From NCBI GenBank assembly GCA_017379015.1, contig JAFNXN010000016.1:1-52460 (forward strand): a stretch of DNA of 52,460 bases. The letters are read 5' to 3'. Of this stretch, positions 24,335-33,386 are shown one piece after another. Position 1 is the first letter of the stretch; each line of letters begins with the position of its first letter. The notes beneath the pieces are model-generated. The model ran no database searches, was not told the origin of the DNA, and saw only the letters and a list, made by a program, of their open reading frames with translations. The stretch comes from Alistipes sp. GTDB lineage: Bacteria > Bacteroidota > Bacteroidia > Bacteroidales > Rikenellaceae. The translations under genes were made by a program, and so were the position numbers.

Positions 24335-26881
24335 ATGAAACGACTATATAAATATATGGCTGCGGCACTTGCGGCAGTGTCGATGCTCGCAGTTGGTTGT
24401 ACAGCCGACTATATCGAGCCCGATGCTAGTCAGTTGCCATCGGTTGAGGATTTTGATGTTACCATTGATGTTAATCAGGAGACCAACTATGTAACCTTCA
24501 CGTTGAACAACAAGGGTATGGTTCCTATGTTCATCTTCGGTGATCAGGCTGTTGATGGTAAGGCAAATAAGACTTATGCATATACTGGTAACGGCATATC
24601 GTTGCGTTTCCGTGATGCTGGTACCTACTCTGTTGAGGTTAAGGCATATAATGCTCATGGTGTATCTATGGGCTCATTAACCAAGGAGTTTACTTTGGAG
24701 AATACCTATCGTGATCCATTCGATGCTTCTCCATACATGAAGGCTTTGGCTAACACATGGATGTGGGACAAGGAGACTGACGGTCACTTTGGTTGTGGTT
24801 CTATCACCGATGGTTACGCTACTACTGATGGTACTGATTGGTGGAAGTGCGGTCCTAACGGTAAGGATGGCGTTGGTATGTACGACGATACTATCTCGTT
24901 CACCGAGGGTGGTGAGTACACCTACAACCCAGGTGAGGATGGTGTTGTATACGTGAACTGGGGTATGGCTGCTGGTGGCAACTATCCTGGCAACTATGCT
25001 GGCGATGAGCAGGACTACCAGGCACCTATCGAGCCATTTACATGTGCCTACACTATCGAGAACAACTGGAACTCAGCAGGTATCGAGGAGATCTACCTCG
25101 TTCTTGAGCCAGGTCACAACCTCTCGTATATCCCTCACCAGACAGCTATCGACAACCCACGTTACCGCTTCCTTGAGACTAACGTAGGTAACATCCGCAA
25201 GACCTTGTCACTCGTTAATGAGGAGCCTGCGGAGAATGGTGGCGCAGGTATCGCTTGGAAGTATCAGTTCGTGCCATTCGTTCACGTTGCAGGTCCTGAG
25301 GAGTTGCTCGCAGGTACTGACGCAGCTGGTAAGGTTTGGGTAATGGATGCTGATGCTCAGGGTCACCTCGGTTGCGGTGATTCTGTTGATAATCCTGCAG
25401 GCTGGTGGTCAGCTCCTGCACAGGATAAGGCAGCATTCGGTCTTTACGACGATGAGATTACCTTCACTCCTGACGGTAAGTATATCTACAATCCAGGTCC
25501 TGATGGCTTGATGTACATCAACTGGGGTGTTACAGCTATTGGTCCTAACCTAGGTGTTGAGCCAGATATCGATATCGAGTGGTCTTTAACTGAGAGCACT
25601 TACACATTTGATGGCTCAACCATCACTCTTGCTCCAAATACTCCTATGGTCTATGTTCCATCGGATGTAGTTTGGGCTAACCCTGTATTCCACGTTAAGG
25701 AGATCACCGAGACTAAGCTCGTTGTTGTTGCAGAGAATCCTGGTTGCTACTGGCAGATGATCTTCAAGGCTCGTGACGTAAAGGCTCCAGCCGTTACTTT
25801 CGACGGCGAGGATATCTCTGCAGGTCCTGTTGAGCTTCCACTCTCTAAGAATCAGGAGATTGCAGTTGCTGGCGTTAACCTCGCTGAGGCATGGATCGAT
25901 CCTGACTTCTTCCAGGTTGTTAACGACACTACATTGAAGTTCTTGGCTGTGGACGGCGACTACCGCATCTCTTGGGATGGTAAGTGGTTCAAGGTTGTTC
26001 CTATGTTCAATGGCGCGAAAGCTACTTACGACAATGGTAAGGCTTTGTGGATCATCGGTGACGGTGGTGGTAAGCCTACTGTAGATAACCTCATCGGCTG
26101 GAACACTGGCGAGGCTCCACTTCCATGTGCTAAGATTGGTGAGAATACCTACCGCATCACCTTGGCTATGAAGGCTGAGGGTGGCTCTATCAAGGTATTC
26201 GGTCAGGCTGACTGGGGCAAAGAGTGGACTAAGAATATGTATGGTAGCGTTGTTGATAATGGCTTCTTCCATATCCCTGGTGACGATGGTAACATCCACA
26301 CTATCGAGGGTACTGAGCCTGGCTACTACACATTCTTCTTCACTGACAACGACGGCGTTCTCGATATGGAGGTTAAAAAGGCTAAGTTTGGTGATCAGAC
26401 CATCTATGATCCAGCATACGAGGGTAATATGTGGCTTAGCTGCAATGTTCTTGAGATGACCTACTACTATGCTCCAGGTTGGGCTCAGATTGATAACCCA
26501 GGTTTCGAGGAGAATGGTACTAACGACTATACCATCACTCTTCCTGTTGCAACTACAGATCAGTGGCAGGCACAGGTGGCATTCAAGACAGATATGAGCT
26601 CATCAGCAGATAAGAACTACGATTTCTATGTAGTGCTTAACTCTACGATGGATCATCCAGGTGTAACTATCAAGCTCGTACTTGAGGGTGATGACAACAC
26701 ATTCTATTTCGCAGATCGTCATGCGCTTACCGCATACGAGGACTATGTTTATAAGATGCCTAATATGCCTGGTATTGACATGTCAAAGATTAACCTATTC
26801 TTTGACTTCGGTGGTTGCGCAGAGAATACTGTTGTAAATATCAAGGATGTTATCTTCCAGGAGCACCGCGAGGCGGAGTAA
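24335..26881 (+). CDS. Large surface glycan-binding lipoprotein (SusE/F-position)
   Basis: An 848-residue lipoprotein (AVGC, Cys22) in the position of a surface glycan-binding protein. A PKD-like domain spans about 35-125. Two related modules follow, near 143-210 and 333-400. Each has a WMWD/VWVMD start, a GH-GCG motif, a double Trp (WWKCGPNG, WWSAPAQD) and an end YNPG-DG--Y-NWG, so the module was duplicated. A SusE/F-like beta domain spans about 565-690, and a C-terminal CBM-like sandwich about 715-848. No catalytic signature is present. It lies 48 bp behind susD and ends the operon at a terminator. Ligand is unknown; beta-glucan is inferred from context. Confidence 0.85.
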   Translation: MKRLYKYMAAALAAVSMLAVGCTADYIEPDASQLPSVEDFDVTIDVNQETNYVTFTLNNKGMVPMFIFGDQAVDGKANKTYAYTGNGISLRFRDAGTYSVEVKAYNAHGVSMGSLTKEFTLENTYRDPFDASPYMKALANTWMWDKETDGHFGCGSITDGYATTDGTDWWKCGPNGKDGVGMYDDTISFTEGGEYTYNPGEDGVVYVNWGMAAGGNYPGNYAGDEQDYQAPIEPFTCAYTIENNWNSAGIEEIYLVLEPGHNLSYIPHQTAIDNPRYRFLETNVGNIRKTLSLVNEEPAENGGAGIAWKYQFVPFVHVAGPEELLAGTDAAGKVWVMDADAQGHLGCGDSVDNPAGWWSAPAQDKAAFGLYDDEITFTPDGKYIYNPGPDGLMYINWGVTAIGPNLGVEPDIDIEWSLTESTYTFDGSTITLAPNTPMVYVPSDVVWANPVFHVKEITETKLVVVAENPGCYWQMIFKARDVKAPAVTFDGEDISAGPVELPLSKNQEIAVAGVNLAEAWIDPDFFQVVNDTTLKFLAVDGDYRISWDGKWFKVVPMFNGAKATYDNGKALWIIGDGGGKPTVDNLIGWNTGEAPLPCAKIGENTYRITLAMKAEGGSIKVFGQADWGKEWTKNMYGSVVDNGFFHIPGDDGNIHTIEGTEPGYYTFFFTDNDGVLDMEVKKAKFGDQTIYDPAYEGNMWLSCNVLEMTYYYAPGWAQIDNPGFEENGTNDYTITLPVATTDQWQAQVAFKTDMSSSADKNYDFYVVLNSTMDHPGVTIKLVLEGDDNTFYFADRHALTAYEDYVYKMPNMPGIDMSKINLFFDFGGCAENTVVNIKDVIFQEHREAE

Positions 26882-26904
26882 TCCTCTAAAGATCTAAATA
26901 TCTT

Positions 26905-26939
26905 GGCAAGCAGGGCATTAGCTCTGCTTGCCTTTTTTT
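26905..26939 (+). terminator. Intrinsic terminator of the susC operon
   Basis: The stem GGCAAGCAG with CTGCTTGCC extends inward by a wobble and two GC pairs to an ATTA loop, and is followed by seven T. Confidence 0.93.
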
Positions 26940-27173
26940 GTGCGTTGTTGCTACGGGTTTTGCTTAATGGGGTAGGTGGACAAAGGATAGAATGCCACGA
27001 GCCTAGTGGCTTATGCAATGACCGTAAAGATGAAATAAGGAAGCAGAAATGAGGAAGCACAAATGAGAAATAATCTGTACTCTGATTCCTAACTCTCTAC
27101 TCTTTCTTGTTCGCGACCATAGTTCTGTCGCTCTGTCCTTCTGTCCCTTTGTCGCTATCGCCCCACCCCTGCT
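26940..27173. repeat. Gene-free low-complexity stretch with short repeats
   Basis: It holds a 14-bp tandem duplication, GGAAGCAGAAATGA at 27039-27052 and GGAAGCACAAATGA at 27053-27066. A CTGTCCYT-type degenerate array follows at 27125-27159. Its segment GTCCCTTTGTCGCTATC closely resembles one at 416-432. No gene or promoter was seen. Confidence 0.6.
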
Positions 27174-27216
27174 AAAAAAAAGATTGGAGGAGGCGTCTTC
27201 ACAGATAGCCTCCTCC
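27174..27216 (-). terminator. Terminator of the candidate small RNA
   Basis: GGAGGAGGC pairs with GCCTCCTCC around a 13-base loop; eight T follow on the minus strand after a 4-base gap. Confidence 0.7.
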
Positions 27217-27308
27217 TATTAGTTAGGTTAATGAGAATTTCGAACAATGAGTAAAATTGGTGTGTCCATGAGAATTATTCGAGATGTGCACTCATTGTTC
27301 ACTGTTTG
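27174..27308 (-). ncRNA. Candidate small RNA of about 135 nt
   Basis: A consensus promoter (27314-27344) and a terminator hairpin (27174-27216) on the minus strand bound a transcript with no convincing gene. The interior holds an 11-bp inverted repeat, GAACAATGAGT (27242-27252) with ACTCATTGTTC (27290-27300), which would fold the RNA near its 5' end. The longest ATG-started frame is about 13 codons (MDTPILLIVRNSH). A leader-peptide or tiny-protein role cannot be excluded. Target is unknown. Confidence 0.6.
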
Positions 27309-27313
27309 CACTG

Positions 27314-27344
27314 CAAAGGTACAAACTATTTTGGTAAAATCAAA
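27314..27344 (-). promoter_or_regulatory. Consensus promoter of the candidate small RNA
   Basis: TTTG (27344-27341), exactly 19 bp, TACCTTTG (27321-27314) on the minus strand. It is one of the best matches in the window and has no protein gene directly downstream. Confidence 0.78.
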
Positions 27345-27419
27345 TTTTTATCTCTAATTTTCGTGTTTTATGCATAATATATGTGCAGAAGTAGTGATAT
27401 GTGCATATTTATGCCGTTG

Positions 27420-28400
27420 CTACATTGCCCATATTGCTATGCCTAGCAGCAGGTAAAAAGCGATAATTGATCCTGCGCCCTCGATGCGGTAGAATAGGAG
27501 TGGCGACATGGCAGATATGCACAGACCGATACTCATAAATGAGGCGGGGCTTGTTGAAGGTAGCAGCACAAAGCAGACGGTGAGCACCACGACAAGCATC
27601 TGAAGAAGGACCCATATCTGTCGCGATCCGAGCGAAAGCGATAGCCTGTCGTTGTGATATACAAGCGAGGTGCAGAACTGCATGAAGAGCACCAAGCCAA
27701 GCATTATGAGTCGTGGCATAGAGAGATAGTCGACATCGGCAAGTGCCGAGGGTGTGAGCATGCCGCGCCATATTTGTAGTACGCCACTATCGAAACTCTC
27801 GCCTAAGCACCACTCGGTGTAGCATAGCGCGAATGTGGGAAGCAGAAGTCCCACGAGTGCCGCAAGTAGCTCGCGCCCCTTTCGGTTTGAGAAGAGGATT
27901 ATGACAGGGGCAAGGAGCGCAGGGGCAAGCATCGACGAGTCGAAGAGAGGCATTGCACCAATGGCTATATTTGCCGTGAACATGTGGTGGATGCGGGGCT
28001 CGGGGCTAACGCAGAAACATATTCGGTTGATAGCCTCCGAGAGCAGATAGCCCACGATGAGTGTCGATAGTATGTTGCCATGCATGCCCACGCCAAGTAT
28101 CACTACGGCACTTAGCGACATCGTCGAGAGCGATCCTGTGGAGAATAGCGAGTGGATGATTGTTGCGCGCGTCAGGCGCAGCGAGGTTGCCATGATAAGC
28201 ACTATCGAGATAACCGCCGACCACACGGTGTGCTCCACCATAAAGTCGCGAAGCAGAGGTTGTAGTGGGGCTGTGGCGAGCGTGGCATTGGCGATATTGT
28301 CGTCAATGGCTACGTAGCCACACACCACTGCTGCGATGGTGATTAGGAAGAGGTAGGTTAACCCCTCGTAGAACTTATGTCGTGCAATGTCGAGTATCAT
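27420..28400 (-). CDS. Polytopic inner-membrane protein (DUF6427-like)
   Basis: A 326-residue, very hydrophobic protein with about eight to ten membrane spans distributed over its whole length, including LIMATSLRLTRATIIHSLF and SMLAPALLAPVIILF. It resembles a Bacteroidota family of unknown function (DUF6427), though I make that link from general pattern rather than a search. It has its own -7 element. It is not in an operon with tig, which points the other way. No substrate or enzymatic motif was seen. Confidence 0.75.
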   Translation of the reverse strand: MILDIARHKFYEGLTYLFLITIAAVVCGYVAIDDNIANATLATAPLQPLLRDFMVEHTVWSAVISIVLIMATSLRLTRATIIHSLFSTGSLSTMSLSAVVILGVGMHGNILSTLIVGYLLSEAINRICFCVSPEPRIHHMFTANIAIGAMPLFDSSMLAPALLAPVIILFSNRKGRELLAALVGLLLPTFALCYTEWCLGESFDSGVLQIWRGMLTPSALADVDYLSMPRLIMLGLVLFMQFCTSLVYHNDRLSLSLGSRQIWVLLQMLVVVLTVCFVLLPSTSPASFMSIGLCISAMSPLLFYRIEGAGSIIAFYLLLGIAIWAM

Positions 28401-28410
28401 CTTCTGCGGG

Positions 28411-28418
28411 CAAAGATA
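28411..28418 (-). promoter_or_regulatory. -7 element for the membrane-protein gene
   Basis: TATCTTTG on the minus strand, 10 bp before the ATG at 28400, so the leader would be very short. No clear -33 TTTG is visible. Confidence 0.5.
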
Positions 28419-28533
28419 GCTACATTTTCTATAATAACCGAAATTTTAGCCTTCGATTTCCGATTTTTGTTGCCTATACTCGCCGTTATAGTAACTCTTT
28501 TTTGCCTATATATAAGGTGTGAAGCCTAAAAAT

Positions 28534-28564
28534 TTTGCGTATTATGATTTTTTTTATACCTTTG
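28534..28564 (+). promoter_or_regulatory. Consensus promoter of tig
   Basis: TTTG (28534-28537), exactly 19 bp, TACCTTTG (28557-28564). A small imperfect hairpin built on CATGC and GCATG (about 28575-28603) lies in the leader before the ATG at 28643. Confidence 0.8.
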
Positions 28565-28642
28565 CGCGACTATATGCCTACATGCTATTTTGGCATGTGT
28601 GGGCTTGAAGCAGATAAGTAACAATAATATAAGATACTGATT

Positions 28643-29971
28643 ATGAATATTACAAGAGAACAGCGTGATGGCGGCGTTTCAATTTTGAAGGTCGTTGTTA
28701 ATGAGGCAGATTATGGTCAGGCAGTTGAGGCTCAGTTGCGTGACTACAAGCGTAAGGCTAATGTTCCAGGCTTCCGTCCTGGTATGGTGCCTATGGGCAT
28801 CATCAAGAAGATGTATGGCAAGCATGTAGTTGCTGAGCAGTCATACCACATGGCTTCAAACTCAGCTTTCGAGTACCTTAAGAACGAGAATATCGACTAC
28901 GTAGGCGACATCATCCCTTCTGAGGAGCAGGGTGCTTTCGACTTCGATAACAACACTGAGTTTGAGTTCGTATTCGAGTTTGGTGAGGCTCCAAAGTTTG
29001 ATCTTGAGCTTACTGCAAAGGACAAGATCGTTTACAACAAGATCAAGGTTGACAAGAAGATGCACAACGACTTCCGTGCTAACTACCTTCGTCGCTACGG
29101 CCGTCTTGTAGAGGTTGACAAGGTGTCAAACGATGAGGCGTTGAACGTTACCTTGGACAACGGCGACATGCGCATCGAGGAGGCTTACGTAGGTCTTATC
29201 TCGATGACCGAGGAGGAGCGTAAGGAGTGGAAGAACAAGAAGGTTGGCTACAAGACTAAGGTGAACATCAACGAGCTTTACAAGAAGCCTGAGCAGCGTG
29301 CTGCAATCCTCTCTGTTAAGGAGGAGGAGTTGGAGGGCATCAACCCAGAGTTCGAGTTGGAGATCACCAAGATTCGTCGTTTTGCCGATCCTGAGCTCAA
29401 CGAGGAGTTCTTCAAGATGGCATTCCCTGCTGGTAACGTTACTAACGAGGAGGAGCTTGACAAGTTCTTCGACGAGGAGATCGAGCGCGAGCTTAAGCGC
29501 GAGACCGACTTTATGTTTGTTAACACCGTACGCAACTTCCTCCTTGAGAAGGCTGCATTGCAGATGCCTGAGGAGTTCTTGAAGCGTTGGTTGTATGTTA
29601 TCAACGAGGGTAAGTTCTCACGCGAGGAGATCGAGAAGGACTTCGTGCCATTCCTCAAGATGTTCACATGGAACTACATCCAGAAGCAGATCATCACAAA
29701 GGCTGAGATCACCGTATCGCAGGAGGAGGCTAAGGCTGAGGCTATGTCGTTCGCTCAGATGCAGTTCGCTCAGTATGGCATGCCATCAGCACCAGCTGAC
29801 ATGCTTGAGAACTTCGCTAAGCAGATCATGGACAACAAGGAGCAGTTGCAGAAGATCTACGAGAAGCTCTTCGAGGAGAAGGTTGTCGAGTATGTTCGTG
29901 GCCTAGTTAAGGTTACTGAGAAGGCTGTTTCGGCTGACGACTTTGCTAAGCTTGCTGAGGAGCTTGCCTAA
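28643..29971 (+). CDS. tig: Trigger factor, ribosome-associated chaperone
   Basis: A 442-residue chaperone that binds the ribosome exit tunnel and shields new chains. The ribosome-docking signature G43-F44-R45 with P50 (VPGFRPGMVP) stands at the same numbering as in Escherichia coli. A central region with little resemblance to an active FKBP-type isomerase is followed by the helical, acidic C-terminal chaperone arms. It precedes clpP and clpX, the classic tig-clpP-clpX order, but a strong terminator lies between tig and clpP. Confidence 0.95.
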   Translation: MNITREQRDGGVSILKVVVNEADYGQAVEAQLRDYKRKANVPGFRPGMVPMGIIKKMYGKHVVAEQSYHMASNSAFEYLKNENIDYVGDIIPSEEQGAFDFDNNTEFEFVFEFGEAPKFDLELTAKDKIVYNKIKVDKKMHNDFRANYLRRYGRLVEVDKVSNDEALNVTLDNGDMRIEEAYVGLISMTEEERKEWKNKKVGYKTKVNINELYKKPEQRAAILSVKEEELEGINPEFELEITKIRRFADPELNEEFFKMAFPAGNVTNEEELDKFFDEEIERELKRETDFMFVNTVRNFLLEKAALQMPEEFLKRWLYVINEGKFSREEIEKDFVPFLKMFTWNYIQKQIITKAEITVSQEEAKAEAMSFAQMQFAQYGMPSAPADMLENFAKQIMDNKEQLQKIYEKLFEEKVVEYVRGLVKVTEKAVSADDFAKLAEELA

Positions 29972-30000
29972 TCAGGGCGTTGCTCGGATGAGATAATAGT

Positions 30001-30041
30001 GACGAATCCCCGGGTATATGGCTCGGGATTCGTCTTTTTTT
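30001..30041 (+). terminator. Intrinsic terminator between tig and clpP
   Basis: GACGAATCCC (30001-30010) pairs with GGGATTCGTC (30025-30034) and seven T follow. The clp genes would need readthrough or their own promoter; no clear consensus promoter was found in 30042-30086. Confidence 0.9.
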
Positions 30042-30086
30042 AGCACTATAATTGCTCTGTAAGAGAGTATTTTACAATATTGCAAA

Positions 30087-30749
30087 ATGAAAGAATTTGA
30101 GAAATTTGCCCGTCTGCATTGCGGTATTAACTCGATGACGTTGCACGACTTCCGTGCCCAGACAGGCTACGTATCGCCCACAATCATCGAGGAGCGTCAG
30201 CTCAACGTGGCTACCATGGATGTATTCTCGCGCCTTATGATGGATCGCATCATCTTCCTTGGTGCTCCTATCTACGACGATGCTGCAAACATCATCCAGG
30301 CGCAGTTGCTCTTCCTCGAGTCGGTCGATGCCGAGAAGGATGTACAGCTATATATCAACTCGCCAGGTGGCTCTGTATCAGCTGGTTTGGGTATCTACGA
30401 CACTATGCAGCTTGTGTCGTGCGACGTGGCTACTATATGTACGGGCATGGCGGCATCTATGGGTGCTGTGCTGCTCACGGCAGGTGCTGCGGGCAAGCGT
30501 TCGGCATTGCCTCACTCGCGTGTGATGATCCATCAGCCGCTGGGTGGTGTTCAGGGTCAGGCCTCTGACATCGAGATCACGGCGCGCGAGATTGCCAAGA
30601 CCAAGCGCGAGCTCTATGAGATCCTGTCGCACCACTCTGGCGTGTCGCTCGACAAGATCGAGGCGGATGCCGACCGTGACTACTGGCTCACAGCAGCTGA
30701 GGCGGCGGAGTATGGCCTTATCGATACGGTGCTCTCGAAGCGTAAGTAA
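30087..30749 (+). CDS. clpP: ATP-dependent Clp protease proteolytic subunit
   Basis: A 220-residue serine protease subunit that forms the double-heptamer chamber of Clp. The catalytic triad is S124 (in GMAASMGA), H149 (MIHQPLGG) and D198 (DRDYWL), with the 25- and 49-residue spacings of Escherichia coli ClpP. ClpX follows after 23 bp, giving the unfoldase partner in the same unit. Confidence 0.96.
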   Translation: MKEFEKFARLHCGINSMTLHDFRAQTGYVSPTIIEERQLNVATMDVFSRLMMDRIIFLGAPIYDDAANIIQAQLLFLESVDAEKDVQLYINSPGGSVSAGLGIYDTMQLVSCDVATICTGMAASMGAVLLTAGAAGKRSALPHSRVMIHQPLGGVQGQASDIEITAREIAKTKRELYEILSHHSGVSLDKIEADADRDYWLTAAEAAEYGLIDTVLSKRK

Positions 30750-30772
30750 AGAAACGAAAAGCTTAAATATAG

Positions 30773-32041
30773 ATGACACAGAAATCACGAAAGGGTGGAG
30801 AGCGTAGTGGCGGTGTGTGCTCGTTTTGTGGCACTCCTGCCGACCAGGCTCCACTGATGTTCAACGGCGCTGATGGCTCGATGATCTGCTCTAGCTGCAT
30901 CGAGCATGGCTACGACCTGCTTCTAGAGCATAATCTCGTTGCTCAGGCGGCAGGTAAGAAGGGTGGCAAGAAGAGCCGTTTTAAGCCTCTTACGAAGGAG
31001 GATGTCATGCGCCCACACCAGATTAAGAGCTTCTTGGATCAGTATGTTATTGGTCAGGATGCCGCGAAGAGGTATATGTCGGTTGCGGTATATAACCACT
31101 ACAAGCGACTTCTATCGAAGGGCAAGCTCGACGATGTGGAGCTCGACAAGTCAAACATCGTGCTTGTAGGACCTACGGGTACGGGTAAGACGCTCATGGC
31201 ACGCACCATAGCGCGTCTGCTCAACGTGCCATTTACGATTGTCGATGCTACGGCACTTACTCAGGCGGGATATGTGGGTGAGGATGTCGAGAGCATCCTC
31301 TCGCGTCTGCTTCAGGCTGCCGACTACGACGTTGAGGCTGCCGAGCGCGGTATCATCTTCATAGATGAGATTGATAAGATTGCTCGCAAGGGCGACAACC
31401 CCTCTATCACGCGCGATGTCTCGGGCGAGGGTGTGCAGCAGGCGTTGCTTAAGATCCTCGAGGGCTCGGTTGTGAATGTGCCACCTCAGGGTGGACGCAA
31501 GCACCCCGATCAGCAGTATATCCAGGTTAACACGACGAATATATTGTTTATCTGTGGCGGTGCTTTCGATGGCATAGAGAAGAAGATCGCTCAGCGTCTT
31601 AATACCAATGCCATTGGCTATGGCTCGACTCTGCGTCAGCGTGTCGACGAGAAGAACATCATGCAGTATATTCTGCCTCAGGACCTTCGTTCGTTTGGTC
31701 TTATTCCGGAGCTTATCGGACGTCTTCCTGTGCTCACCTCTATGGAGCCTCTTAGCCGTGAGGCGTTGCGCTCGATACTTACTGAGCCTCGCAACTCGAT
31801 TATTCGCCAGTACGAGAAGCTTATGTCGCTTGACGATATTAAGCTTGTGTTTGAAGATGAGGTGCTCGACTACATTGTTGAGAAGGCTCTTGAGTATAAG
31901 CTCGGAGCACGTGGCTTGCGCTCTATCTGCGAGGCTATTATGATGGATGTGATGTTCGAGATGCCCGCAGTGGAGGATAATGTGCTTCGCATAACGTTGG
32001 ATTATGCCAAGGAGAAGGTAGAGAAGGGTACGTTTAATTAG
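30773..32041 (+). CDS. clpX: ATP-dependent Clp protease ATP-binding subunit ClpX
   Basis: A 422-residue AAA+ unfoldase that feeds substrates to ClpP. An N-terminal zinc-binding domain carries four Cys (CSFCGT and CSSC). Walker A is GPTGTGKT (133-140) and Walker B is [10 protein letters not shown]. Sensor and arginine-finger regions and the C-terminal small domain are all present, so length and architecture are standard. The first 10 residues are basic. It is translated 23 bp behind clpP. Confidence 0.96.
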   Translation: MTQKSRKGGERSGGVCSFCGTPADQAPLMFNGADGSMICSSCIEHGYDLLLEHNLVAQAAGKKGGKKSRFKPLTKEDVMRPHQIKSFLDQYVIGQDAAKRYMSVAVYNHYKRLLSKGKLDDVELDKSNIVLVGPTGTGKTLMARTIARLLNVPFTIVDATALTQAGYVGEDVESILSRLLQAADYDVEAAERGIIFIDEIDKIARKGDNPSITRDVSGEGVQQALLKILEGSVVNVPPQGGRKHPDQQYIQVNTTNILFICGGAFDGIEKKIAQRLNTNAIGYGSTLRQRVDEKNIMQYILPQDLRSFGLIPELIGRLPVLTSMEPLSREALRSILTEPRNSIIRQYEKLMSLDDIKLVFEDEVLDYIVEKALEYKLGARGLRSICEAIMMDVMFEMPAVEDNVLRITLDYAKEKVEKGTFN

Positions 32042-32119
32042 CTTGTTTGTGGTGCCTATGCGATAAATCTTGGTTTTAGGTGCATGTACCGTATTGTAAT
32101 ACTCCTATACCTAAATAAT

Positions 32120-32148
32120 AATGGGTCGTTCGATGTGAACGACCCATT
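32120..32148. terminator. Bidirectional terminator between clpX and the Omp28 operon
   Basis: A perfect 12-bp stem (AATGGGTCGTTC with GAACGACCCATT) and a 5-base loop, AT-rich on both sides. A further weak hairpin (TTTAGGT with ACCTAAA) lies just upstream. Confidence 0.82.
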
Positions 32149-32172
32149 ACTATTTATACGGTTGTGTGTTGA

Positions 32173-33330
32173 TTAGTCAACGTACTCGTAAGGCTTAGAA
32201 CCCTCCTCAACAGTACAGTATGCTGAGTTTACAACCTCCCAACGGTTGTTAGCGTCCTTAGCTGATACGATAACAAGAACACCCATGTTCTCAACATGCC
32301 ACTTTGTAGATACGATAGGGAGCTCAAATGCTGTGTTGTAAGTCTCGCCGATCTCGATTACGCCGATCTCCTCACCCGATACGTTTGAGCGTGAGTACTC
32401 GCCAGAGATGTTACGAAGAGCGTAGTTGTAGAGCTTGTGGTAGTCCTTAGTAGCACCACTCTGACCTGGAGAGTAGATGTTGCTCTCGAGCAACCAAGCT
32501 ACAACCTTATACTCCTGAGCAACGTTAGACTTGATCTGTGCAGCGCAGTATACCTTATCTGAGTCGCCTGTAACAGCCATTGAGATACCTGCATCAGCAC
32601 CATCCTTCTTAATAAGCTGCTTGAATGCCTGGTCCATGAGGTTGAGGAATGTTGCCTGACCGTAGTTTTCGACTATTCCAGAATAGAAGTTAAGGCAGAT
32701 GGTAGGATAACCCTTAATCATGCTTCTCTGGAACTGATTAAGCATGTTAGCAGCCTGTGAGTTACCTGGGTCGCCGCCAGCGAAATCACCAGCGTGGCAA
32801 GTTACCTCGTTGTAGTGGCTGTGCCACTCTGTCTCAGCAAATGCCAAAAGCTTGTCGGTCATACCGGGGCAGTTTGGACACTTAACACCTGTGTGGTCGA
32901 TAACAAGGATGCGGTGGTTGAATGCCAAGTTCTCTGGCTGTGGATCAGCAGGAAGCTCAGGCATATCAGCTAGTACAGTGATAATAACGCTGTTAGAGCT
33001 GTCAGAACCCTTAGTTGCAAAGAATGTGTAAGTACCTGTAGACTCAAACGTGTAGGTGCTAGGTACCTCGCTGAAGTTAGCGTCGTTGATGTAGATTGAA
33101 CACTCTGAAGTAACATCATAGAAAGCACCGTCCTCGCCCTTCTGCTCAACAGTGAACTCTACGGTCTCACCCATAGTTACAGCAGTCTTGCTTGCTGAAA
33201 GGGTAAGTGTGCCCGAAGTTTGATGGTTGCCATTACCATTGCCATTGCCATCATCATTTGGCTTAGGCTCACAACCAGCAAATGCAAGTGCAGCACCTGC
33301 AAGTAGTGCAAAGAATTTTGTGATTTTCAT
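32173..33330 (-). CDS. Omp28-like thioredoxin-fold lipoprotein (copy 1)
   Basis: A 385-residue lipoprotein (AFAGC) with a short Asn/Gly linker and an Ig-like beta domain (about 38-125). The Omp28-type region contains a thioredoxin-like active-site pair C151 and C154 in KCPNCPG. Omp28 proteins are outer-membrane-associated lipoproteins of Bacteroidota with poorly known function; the CxxC suggests redox chemistry or metal binding. It is paralogous to the next gene upstream: same signal, same layout and same PADPNE-like linker before the fold. It is the last gene of the minus-strand operon. Confidence 0.85.
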   Translation of the reverse strand: MKITKFFALLAGAALAFAGCEPKPNDDGNGNGNGNHQTSGTLTLSASKTAVTMGETVEFTVEQKGEDGAFYDVTSECSIYINDANFSEVPSTYTFESTGTYTFFATKGSDSSNSVIITVLADMPELPADPQPENLAFNHRILVIDHTGVKCPNCPGMTDKLLAFAETEWHSHYNEVTCHAGDFAGGDPGNSQAANMLNQFQRSMIKGYPTICLNFYSGIVENYGQATFLNLMDQAFKQLIKKDGADAGISMAVTGDSDKVYCAAQIKSNVAQEYKVVAWLLESNIYSPGQSGATKDYHKLYNYALRNISGEYSRSNVSGEEIGVIEIGETYNTAFELPIVSTKWHVENMGVLVIVSAKDANNRWEVVNSAYCTVEEGSKPYEYVD

Positions 33331-33386
33331 AATCTTTTAAGGTTTTAATTAGTTAAATGTTTACTATTATTTTGCGAATAACTCTA

